Assembly: GCA_004369045.1 (NCBI GenBank)
Contig: ML213507.1
Location: forward strand, 827,361 to 891,360
Source of the DNA: Heliocybe sulcata
Lineage: Eukaryota > Basidiomycota > Agaricomycetes > Gloeophyllales > Gloeophyllaceae
DNA: 64,000 nucleotides
Direction: 5' to 3'
In this document: piece by piece, positions 12,181-23,256 of the stretch
Layout of the letters: every line of letters starts with the position of its first letter
Position numbering within the stretch: position 1 is the stretch's first letter
Position numbers and translations under genes: made by a program
Notes under the pieces: model-generated
Databases searched by the model: none
Told to the model about the DNA's origin: nothing
Seen by the model: only the letters and a program-made list of their open reading frames with translations

Positions 12181-15100
12181 ATGCGTCGCACCGGTTCTCT
12201 GCCCCCTAACGCCGGCGAACAGCAAGTTTTGGGAACATTTTGCGGCCGTATAGTCGGTTTCACGCCGCTGGATGGGCGCCGCTTATACGATTTGGATTTT
12301 CTCGCCACTATTATATGGACCAAAGATTTTTCCCAAGTGAAATGTACAAGCTTCTCTAGCGCTGTATTGTTGTTATCACAATTGTAGTTTTAGTATCAGA
12401 GTAACAACGGACAGATCCCAATGTTCCCTTTACCATTCAGCATTAGTAGTGTTACCAAATAAACTATTATGTAGCAGTATATCTCTGTCAGACTGAGGTT
12501 GTCCTACAAGAGTATAGCTCAGTAAGCGAGAAGTCGAAGAATGTCAAACAGACAGGACCCGCATAGGCGCGTTCCCGTCACGGCTCCCTGCGGGGTGAGA
12601 AGATCAGGACGCAGGGAGCACCGAAGGTGAGGAGCCGCCCAGTTCTCAGAAGCCAATTTAGCCTATTAGAGTCAGTAGAATGCATGCCGTATGTTTTGAA
12701 GGTAAAACGAATTCATGCGCCATGGGGTTGATTGCACGCGGATTGAATATACCTTCATGCTCGTTGCTCGATGATTTCCCCACCACAATGGCAATCAACG
12801 CTTCCGTATGGCCGGTGGTCTCAGGGATATAGGCGGTCCGAGATCAGTGAATATATTTATCATATTGTCGACGCTTGTGTATTTCTGGATATCACGCCCG
12901 CCGGATGCATAGCCGCACTTCAGGTAAAGTCGAACGAGAGTTTGGCTATGGTCTTTATTTCTGGACGGCTTTAAGGTTCAAAATATCAGAACGTCGTTAT
13001 ATTGTATCAGGAGGACTGGACCCTGTGGCTTCCTCCCGTGCCCGCGACGCTCTTGCGATCGGTGAGAAACCAGTGGGGGCGTCCACTCTATCGTACGGTC
13101 AAGGTTAGCGAGTTCTTGCAACCAAATTGACCACCCACCGGGGCCTTTGTCGCAGACGTGATCCACAGCATGTACAGATCGTTGATGAGCGCTGGTACAT
13201 TACCTCTGAAAGAGAACCCCTATCAGGCCTTCCGCAGTACTGGGCGCTCAAGCAGGGTAACCGCTTTCCCTGGTAAGACCTAGTCTAGGACAGGTGAGCT
13301 GATACATGGGTGCAGATACTATTTCCATCAACGGCGAAGTCAAAGCGACTAATGCACAGTTAGGTCAGACCCGTCAAGAGACGAGAATAGGACATGGGAC
13401 GACGAGATACACTGAATGCTTACGGGTACAGTTGAATTCTGACTTAGCCTCGCAGACTGATCAGACTTGCAGTACAGAATGGTGTGGCTGCCAGTCCAGT
13501 TGGATTGGACTCGAAATCTAGAGAACATCATATCCAGCACCATCACCCAAAAGGCACGGACTCTAGAAACACTTCCACGAGCGGATAAGTCATGGCGCGT
13601 CCGACGTCTAGCTGACAGTTTAGGCCCGTATCGAATGCCACCAGCCTCATTAGCGTTGAAGTTCAAACCTTGACGTAAGCTCGGCAGCCGTGCCTCTACT
13701 TCGATACTCATTGAGGACGTTGCCCCTTGCATTATAGCGGGAGATCAAAGGAGAATACGGACCTGAGATCCGTACGGGGATTATGAGCCATGGACGGATA
13801 GATGGTTAGATTTGCTAGAGATCCTTGTATGGAAAAGCACACCCGAGGCGTCCTCACCTCAGGCAAGTGTTTTCGGCGAACTTGGTCAATGCGTGCCAAG
13901 ACGTACCCGAAACGGATTTAGACTATGAACTCGGCCGCCGCTGCAGAATGTGACGTCCTGTCCTATTGCCTGGATTCAGTGACTCACCAGTGATCGTGAG
14001 AACCAGTAAGGTGCCCAGAGTTTGACAGCCGTGCATGCAGGCTACTCTGCACCTTGACTAAAAATCTTGCGCCAAATGCATGGCTTCACGACGGACCCTG
14101 ATTAATTCTCAGCGGGAACGTGGCAAATAGTCAAGTCGGAGCCCGCATACTTCTCGGAGATGCTTGTTAGCACCGAAATGTCAGGAACGTTCTACGATGA
14201 AGCTGAGCGGTGATACCACGAATACTTACACGAAAAATTCTCTAGGCGTGCTGCACAGCGTGGAACTGTGCAGGAAATTGGATACCATCTGCCGCCGTAG
14301 GTCTCTTGAACTGGGATGATACTTGTTATACGATAGGACGCACCGGCAGTTCCTTAGCGGGTGCCTGTGTTAGGTAACCCAAGCCGATGATTGACGTGAC
14401 CTGACTGAGAACTCTAAAGTGTGTCGGCGTCAGCTTACAAAGGGTTCATTATACTCAAAGAGGATCACCTATCACGCTTCACCTTATGATTGACTTCCAG
14501 CATCAATCCGTGTGGCGACTCGCACGGGAAGCATGTTTAGGAAGCCGTGAATCTATGGCTGAGCCACAGGCAGCGCAGCCTAGAGCTTTCCGGAGAAAGA
14601 GGAAGATGATCCATAGACTTTGCTACTGGACTATGACCTGGACGTGTAGCGCCCTGAAATGAGCTAGTCAATAACAGCGCGCAGCCCGTATGTCCAGCCT
14701 TGACTGTCCACGCATGGGGGCAATATCTTCTGTGGCAGGGCTGATACATCAGACACGTAAGCGGACCATAGCTGGTCGTCAGCTTTGGAGACTGCAGAAA
14801 TGTTTCTTCTTCTTCAGGGCTCACCGGGCTGAATTCGAAGCAGTACCATGCGATGTGGTGTAGGTCGCTCATATGCAACGAGTAAGTCACTTCTCTAAGC
14901 AGCTAGGAATTCGAGCTGACGAGGAAACCGTACATGATGTCGACATGTTAGATGTCAGCACAGTGGACTCACGCTGGATAGTACTTACCCCTTCGTACTG
15001 GTAGTTTCCAATCATCGTTATTGATTCTGGTGGTACCCTTCATCCATAATTGTGAGTGCGATCAACCGGCCTGAGGATTTGATGGTGGGAATTCGGTGAA

Positions 15101-16047
15101 ATAGCAGGCTGCCGGCCATGTGGCCGGTGTCGGGTGCTTCAACTAACCGACCACCAGTATGACTCCGCCATCCGGTTAGCACAAGGCTAGCACCGATGAC
15201 CGGTCGCTTACTAGAGGGATCACAAGGATATTCGCGAACACTTGGCAAAGCCTCCTCCGGAAGCACTGCCTGGTGTGAAACTCATGAGTAGCGAAGTGGA
15301 GTAACTTAGAACCCTCCGAAGACATCAAGACGCGGGGGGGTCATGATGCACACGAACGCCCGCAGGGACTATCAGACAAGAGTCTTCAGAAAGGTACGCC
15401 GTCGAAGCTTGTGTTACACGCTATACAGTGCCTTTGCTAAGGAAAATAACCAATAGAGGACCAAGTAGGGCATTTTGACGGTTTCTGCTCGCTGATAGCC
15501 TTGGGCAGCCCCACTCCCAGTAATAGCCTAGCGAATACACCCTTATGAGCAGCATGCACCCAACCCCAGATGCTGGGTCTCGCATATCTCCGGAACATCG
15601 CACTAGCATTTTGTGCCGGTGCGTATCCGAAGACCATATAAGTCCTTTTTCGCCGCGTAGAACATTTCCTAGATGCAGACGGAAGCAAATTGGTGGGCAG
15701 CTGATCAGTGGAGTCAGCAATCGGCGGTATGTGATATATCATCGAACGATATTCTGAGTTATAAACTGATAGCGTTGCCATATAAATCGAGATTGGCTCT
15801 GTTACCGCTTGTCCGGTTCTACTGCTCTAATTGGATTCTACGCGTCACTCTAAGTACATGACGGCCCCGGTCCTTGGTTATTGCATCCTGGCCGACTGTC
15901 CTCAACCATAACCACGTCCTCCCCCGCACGCTTACTTGTCACTCCATTTCCTATCTCCCGACTCACGCCATCGACTCTCTCACCTTCCATATCTAGCGGC
16001 AGGACTTTGCAGTCACGGTATCATCTAAGGCGTTTGCGTACCGTGCC
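12181..16047. other. 3.9-kb gene-free stretch between WOPR copies 2 and 3
   Basis: The largest empty interval of the window. Open frames are short and in competing phases. The longest, minus strand 13732-13349 (127 residues), shows no domain or splice partners. No long repeat, terminal inverted repeat or tRNA was noticed. The first few hundred bases are probably the 3' region of WOPR copy 2, and the last part the upstream control region of copy 3. Long upstream regions are common for master regulators of this family in yeasts; that this applies here is an inference. Confidence 0.5.
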
Positions 16048-17456
16048 ATGCAACAACCGACCCTCAGGAATTTCCGCCTCCGGAATGTTCAGGATGCTTT
16101 GAGGGTGTTCTATGCTTGCTATCTGGGCATCCTCCCGCTTATTACAAGACGTCTGGACAACGAGGAGAGGCAACAACTCCGTCCCGGTGACGCCTACGTA
16201 TGGGAAGGCCGAAATCCGGAAACGGATGTGAGCGGGCTCGGTATCGAGAGGTGGACCGAAGGCAAGAAATGGAGTCAATCGCGTGTGCGCGAAGTACGTA
16301 CCTGCAAACATAATTTGGTTTTGTTTTGTTCTGAGGTGATGCCAAGGATCTGCTGTACTACTACGAGAAATTTCATGACGGGTGCGTCGTATGCGGAGAG
16401 TGCAGAAACTATATTCTAATACTACTGGACGTCTCAGTCACACGCCTCATGCCGCGCACCGTCTCATAAGACAGACATATTCAGCTGCCTTGAATGATCC
16501 CGGTCGGGACAAGGCTCGTAAACTAGGGCTGAGTACGTATTGCCACCTTCGATTTTCAGCTACTTTTCGATTAACCGCCGCTCGCACACATGTTAGGCAC
16601 CTATTATACGGAGAACAGCTTAAGGCATCTGCATACTGTGGACGACATCCCGGAATTGCGAGATCTCGTTGTGCCAGAAGGTCTCTTCGTGAGAGAGCGC
16701 AAGATCAACCAGAAATCCTCGCGGAGTTTGTCTTCCGCTTCTGCTCAGAACTATCCGACTCCCGGTGCTACTCAACGGCATGGAGAATCCCATCGACATG
16801 CGGTCCCTCGCACCTACGCCCCATATCCAGTTCCGACGAGTTCCTCCTTCCCATCCGAATCATCGCAGGACTTCCACCCTTATCATATTCCCCCACAGTC
16901 TCACCTCACCGCTTTCCCTTACAGCTCATCGCAGTCGGCGGGACACGGAGGACACGGCCACCATGAGCTTACAGAGTGGTATTGGGCGCCAGCAGATGCT
17001 GAGCAACCGACTCCGAACGAGATGGGGACTGACAGCGTATCATCGGCTTACGGGTATCATCATCCCTCCTACTATTACCCACAGCCCTCCAATGAGCTGT
17101 ACAATTCGTCCCCTTCCTCCAGCACCGCTTCTATCCACAGAGAAGAGCCTTCTCCCATCGAGTCAGCCGTCAATGCTTCGATGAGAAGGCAATCCCCGCC
17201 CGTCCATCAGCTACATGAAGAAGGACGGTCTCCACCAGCATCCTCGCCTTCCACTGGCACGCCGTACGCGGTTCCCAGAGATGTGGCGCCACTTCCGATA
17301 AACTTGATGGTTGGGGCAGAGAGGGGCAGCATTGGAGGGCCTGTCTATCTCGCTCCCCTGTCCGATCTCAGGAAGGAGAGCACCTATCACCGAGACCCTG
17401 CGGATGACTGGGCATTACGACTGCTGGATCAGAAGCAGGACTGCCTCCAACACTGA
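16048..17456 (+). CDS. WOPR-domain (Gti1/Pac2 family) regulator, copy 3, divergent second half
   Basis: Gti1/Pac2 family regulator, 411 residues from four exons: 16048-16293, 16347-16381, 16438-16532, 16597-17456. The first half is canonical (MQQPTLRNFRLRN, YLGILPLITRRLDNEERQQL, YVWEGR, LGIERWTEGKKWSQSRVRE). The second half keeps LIRQTYSAALND and STYYTENSLRHLHTVDDIPE. The conserved K-W-H-L block, however, reads RKLGL here, so the usual Trp and His are replaced. The long tail (about 240 residues) is rich in Ser, Pro, His and Tyr, as in other family members, and ends with LAPLSDLRKESTYHRDPADD. Exon positions match copy 1 exactly in number and phase. It appears intact. The substitution suggests altered DNA contacts, which is inference. 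Confidence 0.9.
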
Positions 17457-17940
17457 TGTACCCCCCGCGGTACCTCCAGCGCAGCGGGCGGATGTTTGCG
17501 GTGAAGACAGATGGGTAGAAGCATGAATCACGAGGTCATGTCCGAATTGATTACGGGGGCCCTTCGCCACTTCACGAGCCGGAATGAACTGAAGAAAGAA
17601 GTACTCACGCACAACAATGGTCATTATCGAGAGGATGATTTGGGGTGTACATTATAAGGGTGTAACAGTACTCGCGGGATCATCTCCCAGCCGTCGGAAT
17701 GGGTCGTATATTCTATACCTGGTCCAGGAGAACAGCTGCATCATGTGCGATTGGACCATGACCTGGGTGCCTCATACTTCTAGATTGGCCGGCAAAGACA
17801 CGGGTATACGCGAAAGAGCGCAGTCTCGACCTCAATCCCTCGCAGTTTGCGTCGGGTCGGGAAGGACTGCAGGGGCTTCGGTGATGTCCCTGACTTGTGT
17901 TGTATCAGAAAGCCGGCCGGCAAGCTTGGGCGATACCGAG

Positions 17941-17973
17941 TCTGCTTCTGAATCTCAGGCCATCAGAAGCAGA
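17941..17973. repeat. Perfect 11-bp inverted repeat
   Basis: Left arm TCTGCTTCTGA at 17941-17951 and right arm TCAGAAGCAGA at 17963-17973 are exact reverse complements with an 11-base spacer. It lies four bases from a second hairpin. Confidence 0.85.
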
Positions 17974-17977
17974 GAGA

Positions 17978-18011
17978 CCGGCTCAACTCTCGGTACTGAG
18001 AGTTGAGCCGG
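17978..18011. repeat. Perfect 14-bp inverted repeat, 6-base loop
   Basis: Left arm CCGGCTCAACTCTC at 17978-17991 and right arm GAGAGTTGAGCCGG at 17998-18011 are exact reverse complements around GGTACT. This could form a stable hairpin in DNA or RNA. It sits about 520 bp downstream of the WOPR copy 3 stop codon. Function is unknown. Confidence 0.9.
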
Positions 18012-18837
18012 CCACTCAGTGCTGTGAGAGCCTGTACAAGCATGTTACAGATGGAACCCTTCTATGACGTCGAGATTTTTAACGGGACATAGCGACTGGC
18101 GAGTAGTGAAGTCGGAGCATAGTGCATTACGCAGGCGTCGGGAGCACAGACCTGCACGGTCATCTGTAGAGGCTAACGTGGCCCGAGACCGGCAAGAGGA
18201 TAGTGATATATTCCTTGCAGCTAGCTTGAGATCTTGAGACCCCGTTAGTTAGGCGAGGACCGATCACCGTGGGCGGTATAGAGGTAGATTCGTTATTTGC
18301 CGTACACGAATACAGCAGGTGGACCGGTCAAGTTCTGAGAGTACAAGTACGTCAGGTGTGGTAACTGTACGCAAATAGTTTCGCACATGGTCGACGACCG
18401 CTGAGCAACCTCTCACAAGGACTTGGATGATATACGCGGGCCTTGTATCAAGAGAACAAGCATTCAGGCGATTCTGGTGGAAGTACTCCAGTGACGGTCC
18501 TCAGTCGGCGTTCTTTCAACTTCCAAAGCCTCGGAGATGATTGTGGCGGAAGAAGTTCGCACGCCTTAGGAGTCGCCTTCCTGCCACCATCTCGGCACTT
18601 AGGCTCCCAATACTCAGTACTCAGTGGCTTATTGCAATCCGGCCTCGCTGCTATGTCGCGGAATTAAGAAGAAGTGAAGAAGCCATACTACTGAACGAAG
18701 AAGCTCTCACAGGTTCTCGGGGCTCTTAGCAGTACGTGTAAGGACTCGAGGGGCCAGACTCTGACTTATCCTTAGGCCTAGGGCCCACTGAATCAATCGT
18801 ATTCGAATCATCAGTACCTGCTTAGGCATTGTCTAGA

Positions 18838-20283
18838 ATGAAGGAGAAAGACGTTCCTCTTGAGATTTGGTTATTAATATTTCAATACGCGACTTATATC
18901 CCGGAGAGCACCAATGACCAACCGCTGGACCCATTCCAGCCTTCCTGTTGTCCCAGGACGGCTATGGGTGCAAATACACCAGTTCTCTCTATGAAGACCA
19001 AGTGTAGCCTCGTTCTAGTGTGCCGTGCCTGGAGAGAGACGGCCACGGAACTTCTGTACGAATACCTGGTTATCCGAAGCCTTCGCAGGGCTGTTCAAGT
19101 CCTCTCAGCTCTGAGAAGCAGCCCTCGGTCCATCGTTATTAACGGAGTCGAAGTTACTATCTCAGAGTACGGCCAATGTGTGAAGCACATTGAAATACAT
19201 GCTCAAGCTCGCGCCGTTGGCTCCAACAAATTCGCGGAGAATCTATTTCGTATATTCCAACTCTGCCCGAACATTCGCGTTCTCTCCGGTGTATGGGGCG
19301 GAGCTATCCCACGTTGGTTGTCAGCTGCAATGCCTCGCTTCTACGGGCCAAAGCTCCAGCTTCTGCGCTGGGACTCTCTCTCGTATGCGATGTCCTCCAC
19401 GGACATCTGCACTCTCACACCCGAGCACCTCACGGCCTTTCAGTCCCTACGAACCCTTGATTTACGAAAATTCGGCGGTTGGCCTTCTGCAGATTACGGC
19501 AAACCCGATTTGACGCTGCACCGAGTCTCACATCTTGTGCTGACGACAAACGAGCCCAGCCTCCGCACGGCAACTAATCTCGTTCTCCCATCCCTTAGTC
19601 ATGTCATACTGGCAGTACCGTTCTTCCACCCGATGCCAACGCATTTCTGGAACTTCACCGGGTCCAGTGGGATGTATACTCCAGTAGCGGATAAGGAACA
19701 TGTACGGGCTTTCCTTGCTGCGCACGGTGCTAAGATCACCTCCCTCGAGTTCATATCGTCTCCGATGTACGTGAGCTCGGATGAGCGGAATTCGGAGTCT
19801 CACTCAAACACCGTATCGCCATCTCACCGGCTGAACATGGCCTGCTTCCTCCTCCCGGGTGTTTGTCCCAACCTCCTGGACCTGGTCTTCAACGCCCACG
19901 AACATGTAATTGACATGAAACTCCTTACGGAGCCGCACAACTCCCTACGTCGCATCGGCCTCCGCGGAGTATCCGAAACCGCAATGACCGCAGTGACCTC
20001 CTCGCAGGCGCTCAACCATCTGTATGCGTTCCGGCGCAACTTGGAACGCTTTCCTGCACTGGAAGTCATACGCACCTTGGACTTCCATGCAGGTGCTGTA
20101 GAGAAATACAACTTGCACATCTTCATATACTGGACGGAGTGGTTCAAGAAGCGTGGCGTCGATCTGGAGGATGGTGAGGGTGTGATTTGGCTGTGGGACG
20201 AGTATGAAGATAGCCGCCAACAAACGCCACAGAAGGAGGTCGAGAATCTGTACCTTGCGGACGGACCTTCAGAAAGCAAATGA
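18838..20283 (+). CDS. F-box protein with leucine-rich-like C-terminal region
   Basis: Single-exon gene, 481 residues, starting at the first ATG (MKEKDVPLEIWLLIFQYATY). The N-terminus is an F-box of the agaricomycete type: DVPLEIWLLIF, an inserted loop, then KCSLVLVCRAWRETATELLY, about residues 5-80. F-box proteins recruit substrates to SCF (Skp1-Cullin) ubiquitin ligases. The rest has repeated strand/helix segments such as LRTLDLRKFG, VCPNLLDLVFNAHEH and LRRIGLRGVSE, suggesting degenerate leucine-rich repeats for substrate binding. This is a very large, fast-evolving family in mushrooms, so the substrate cannot be inferred. It is convergent with TOA1, with 285 bp between stops. Confidence 0.85.
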   Translation: MKEKDVPLEIWLLIFQYATYIPESTNDQPLDPFQPSCCPRTAMGANTPVLSMKTKCSLVLVCRAWRETATELLYEYLVIRSLRRAVQVLSALRSSPRSIVINGVEVTISEYGQCVKHIEIHAQARAVGSNKFAENLFRIFQLCPNIRVLSGVWGGAIPRWLSAAMPRFYGPKLQLLRWDSLSYAMSSTDICTLTPEHLTAFQSLRTLDLRKFGGWPSADYGKPDLTLHRVSHLVLTTNEPSLRTATNLVLPSLSHVILAVPFFHPMPTHFWNFTGSSGMYTPVADKEHVRAFLAAHGAKITSLEFISSPMYVSSDERNSESHSNTVSPSHRLNMACFLLPGVCPNLLDLVFNAHEHVIDMKLLTEPHNSLRRIGLRGVSETAMTAVTSSQALNHLYAFRRNLERFPALEVIRTLDFHAGAVEKYNLHIFIYWTEWFKKRGVDLEDGEGVIWLWDEYEDSRQQTPQKEVENLYLADGPSESK

Positions 20284-20568
20284 TATGGTACAAAAGCCTG
20301 CATACGGCGCATAATTCAATATAACCGGCGTGTACGATATACGTTTTCCTGCTACTGACTTGTGCTGGATCCTCGTCCCATAATGATATTGCGTTCTCCG
20401 AAGATGCTCGTCGCTCCTTAGACATATTGTGCTCATGAAAGAGTTGCCATTTCATGCAAGAAAAACATAGAGGTCTACATGAGATTGACGGGAATGTGAC
20501 ATGCAATTGTTTTACAGTGACCATGGTATGAAAGTAAATATGATAGGAAGGATCTGAGAATGCGTCTA

Positions 20569-21676
20569 TCACCACTCGAATTCGCTATGCAATATGATCT
20601 TAGCATTCGCAGCGAACCGGAAATGTAGGGACTCACCCGGTGCACTTTGCGAACAGGTAATCCTTACCGTTCACATGGGCTATACCATCCTTGAGGATGC
20701 ACTTCCACTTCGTCTTTACTCTAGCGACCTGCGACCATGCCCAGTTAATTGCAGCGCGACGAGTTCCAAGAAGCAGGTACCGACCTTGTCGTACGTGCAG
20801 AAGACTATGTCTGTGTCGCCAGCACCACCTTCATCGTTCTCGTCCTCTTCTTCAGTATCAGAATCATCGAGATCGCTATTGATGGCCTCATCGTCATCAT
20901 TTGTTGTAGATTGGGAGGCGGATGGCATAGTCGGAAGAGATGGATGAGTGGAGCGAGGCGCAACCGACGGCGGCGGGGAGGGCGAATCCGATGAAGAAGA
21001 CGAAGGCCCGTCAGTCTGAGGTATGCGCTGAGGAGCCGGTGACTGCGATGATTGGGCCTGAGGTTGCTGTTGTCCTCCCGCAGGTCCTTGCAGAGCAGGA
21101 GGGTAACCAGGACGAGCCCCCGCAGGAGGCGCAGAAGGAGGAAATGCCATCATACCCGGCTGAGGTTGAGCAGGCCGCACGCCAGCAATCTGTGGACCTG
21201 GTAGACTAGGCACCGCGTATTGCGAAGAATTCAGAATGTAGCGGCTATCAACGGGCTCGGTTTTCACTTGCGGCTGGCCTCCAGGGTGGTGCAGAAATTG
21301 GGTTGTATAGTGAGGCGGTTGCATCATATGCAGGGTATGAGGGGGAGGATAAGGATGCTGAGGTACTTGCGGAGCAGGGGCGGGGGTCTCGAACTCGGCC
21401 GCATTCGATTGCATAACCTTCGTCTGCCATTTCTACAGGATGGAGGTGGTAGCACCGGGACCAAAATGCGTACCTGCAGTCCTTAGGATACTCACATGAT
21501 GCAATTCGGCCAGAACGTCTTCGCTGATTCCGTATTCATCGAATTCTGGCTTTATCGCCTGGATAACATCGTCTATGATGGCCCGGTAGATGGGAGGCTC
21601 GAGACGAGCGGCGTTACTAGGGGAACGACTACCAACATAACTATGGTGAGCAGCTCACCACAATTTTATTTGACAT
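20569..21676 (-). CDS. TOA1: Transcription initiation factor IIA large subunit (TFIIA alpha/beta)
   Basis: Nuclear general transcription factor that stabilises TBP on the TATA box. Five exons (21676-21659, 21597-21496, 21432-20785, 20728-20637, 20584-20569) give 291 residues. The N-terminal helical domain reads MSNKIV then PPIYRAIIDDVIQAIKPEF and DEYGISEDVLAELHHKWQTK. The middle linker is Pro/Gln-rich, then an acidic stretch (NDDDEAINSDLDDSDTEEED). The C-terminal beta-barrel part reads DIVFCTYDKVARVKTKWKC, NGKDYLFAKCTG and ends GEFEW, the classic terminus. The first and last coding exons are only 18 and 16 nt. Acceptor ctcgag before PPIYR was chosen over a nearer AG because it restores the conserved N-terminus. 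Confidence 0.94.
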
Positions 21677-22292
21677 TGTGGCAAACGGCGAACGGTGGGC
21701 GACGTGGACGACGGCGACAACGTTCCAAGGGGTCGTGGCAAGGAGGAAGGTGGGGCTTTTATAGAAGGTGCACTCTCGAGACAACCACGTAAGTTCAAAC
21801 TCCGATGGCTAGGCCTGCCCGACTATTTCCCACGCACGGGCCAGGTTACGTCGAAGACTCCAGGACGCCGGCCTTGGTCGACCTGCATTCCATTCTGCTA
21901 TGTATCGATACAAAGACGCCTGCCTAGGTGCAGCCAGAGCCTTTCGGATCCCTCAGTACATCAAACCCCTAGCTATTTCAACATGCTCTATGAAAGTCTG
22001 TTGAGGCATGGGATAATGACGCATATGCTGGAGCTCATTCAATGGAGCCGTGTCTGAAGGTCGCAGCCGCCCTTGACGTCTCTCCAAGGGACAAGAGCAT
22101 GAACAGACAACGTGAATGGTGTACTCCACTGACGTACAGCGATCCCGACTAGCATAAAAGCTAGCCTTCGCCAGCACATGAAAGCAAGACACTCAAGCGC
22201 ACTTCTCAATAACACTCGTACACCGCCAATAGTTAAAGTGAGCATGACGTTGAATTGCGTATAGGGTGTTTGTTGATTGTTCCTTTTCAGTC
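21677..22292. other. Intergenic region, TOA1 / small protein (divergent)
   Basis: 616 bp between divergent start codons. No gene or repeat was recognised. It must hold both promoters. A ttttcag lies directly before the ATG at 22293, so a 5' untranslated exon with an intron is possible. Confidence 0.4.
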
Positions 22293-22802
22293 ATGCCGCT
22301 TTTCGGGAAATCGCACCGTTCTCAGGAACCCGCTCACGATGATATGGCCTACGGCAACGGCAACGGAAACGCCAATGGTGCCGCCCCTAACCGGTCTGGC
22401 AGCATGTTCGGTGGCCGCAGGTCCGCCGACGATGCTCGCGCCCGGTCAGCCAGTCCGACTTCGTCGAGTGGCGGGTCGAGCTGGTTCGGACGGGGCTCTT
22501 CCCCCAATGACCACGGCAACGATGCCACTCTCATTGCTGCTAGGGAGAAGGTCTCTAGCGCTGGAGAGGCTGAAAGAGCCGCTGAAAGGGCCCTACAACA
22601 GGCGCGCTATGCTGCACGCGACGCCAAGGAGCATGTGAAGGTCCTTGAGCGCGAAGCTGTGGAGGAGTAAGTGACCCAATCTAGATAGTTGTACGAACTC
22701 TAGGTCTCACCGGCCTCGTCTTTCAGCGCCCGGCGGGCTAAAGCCAAGCAAGCTGAAGCGAAGTCCATGAACAAAGCTACCAAAGGTCTTGGAAGGATCT
22801 GA
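22293..22802 (+). CDS. Small conserved-looking fungal protein, unknown function
   Basis: Two exons (22293-22666, 22727-22802) give 149 residues. It starts MPLFGKSHRSQEPAHDD, followed by a Gly/Asn/Ser-rich low-complexity part (AYGNGNGNANGAA, FGGRRSADD, SSSGGSSWFGRGSS). The C-terminal half is an Ala/Glu/Arg-rich predicted helix (AGEAERAAERALQQARYAAR, EHVKVLEREAVEE) that continues into a basic tail, ARRAKAKQAEAKSM. The helix could form a coiled coil. No membrane segment or signal peptide. I do not recognise a named domain. The clean splice (gtaagt donor, tttcag acceptor, phase kept) and codon-like bias support a real gene. Confidence 0.75.
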
Positions 22803-23256
22803 TAGACGTGCACTTGACGACTGAATTGTATTCTGTACTACTACTGTACCTCTGTATACCCCATCTCGATATAGTAGCCCTCCTATAATCTGATATAAAT
22901 TGTATCCATCGTATGCTCTTAGAATCCTTAATGCACTCGGGCTGCGAACCAGCATTAATTACTTAACGGAAGAGTTTTGGCTGTTCTTGAAAAGCTGATT
23001 CAAGAGCTAAATATACTTCAACACTAGTGGGCATCAGCGACTCCGAGACGCGGCGCAGTACAGCCCCGGGATGGTGTTCGTAAGCGCGAGGTATGTGCGC
23101 CGCAGTAAGTAATGTTCATCTTCGTGCGACTTGCATGCTGGAGCGTGAACGTTTGAACCACCATCCCGTACGTAGTCATTGTGACCAGACAAGGTCATAA
23201 TCGAATAGTCCGATCATACGGTGGTGTTGTCGAAAGTGCACAGCAATACAGCTTCA
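22803..23256. other. Intergenic region upstream of the Zn2Cys6 gene
   Basis: 454 bp with no recognised gene or repeat. It contains the 3' end of the small protein gene and the promoter of the Zn2Cys6 gene. Confidence 0.4.

Larger units (their letters stand above)
17457..18837. other. Gene-free stretch with two adjacent palindromes
   Basis: About 1.4 kb between WOPR copy 3 and the F-box gene. One open frame (plus, 17617-18006, up to 129 residues) has no recognisable motif. The two perfect inverted repeats at 17941-17973 and 17978-18011 are the only structure I see; they are listed separately. Confidence 0.5.

Noticed and set aside
12500-12650. tRNA-like tract (tagctcagtaagcgag)
   Set aside because: A D-arm-like string is present but no T-arm sequence or cloverleaf can be drawn around it.
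13349-13732. Minus-strand open frame of 127 residues
   Set aside because: No recognisable motif and no exon context in a 3.9-kb empty interval.
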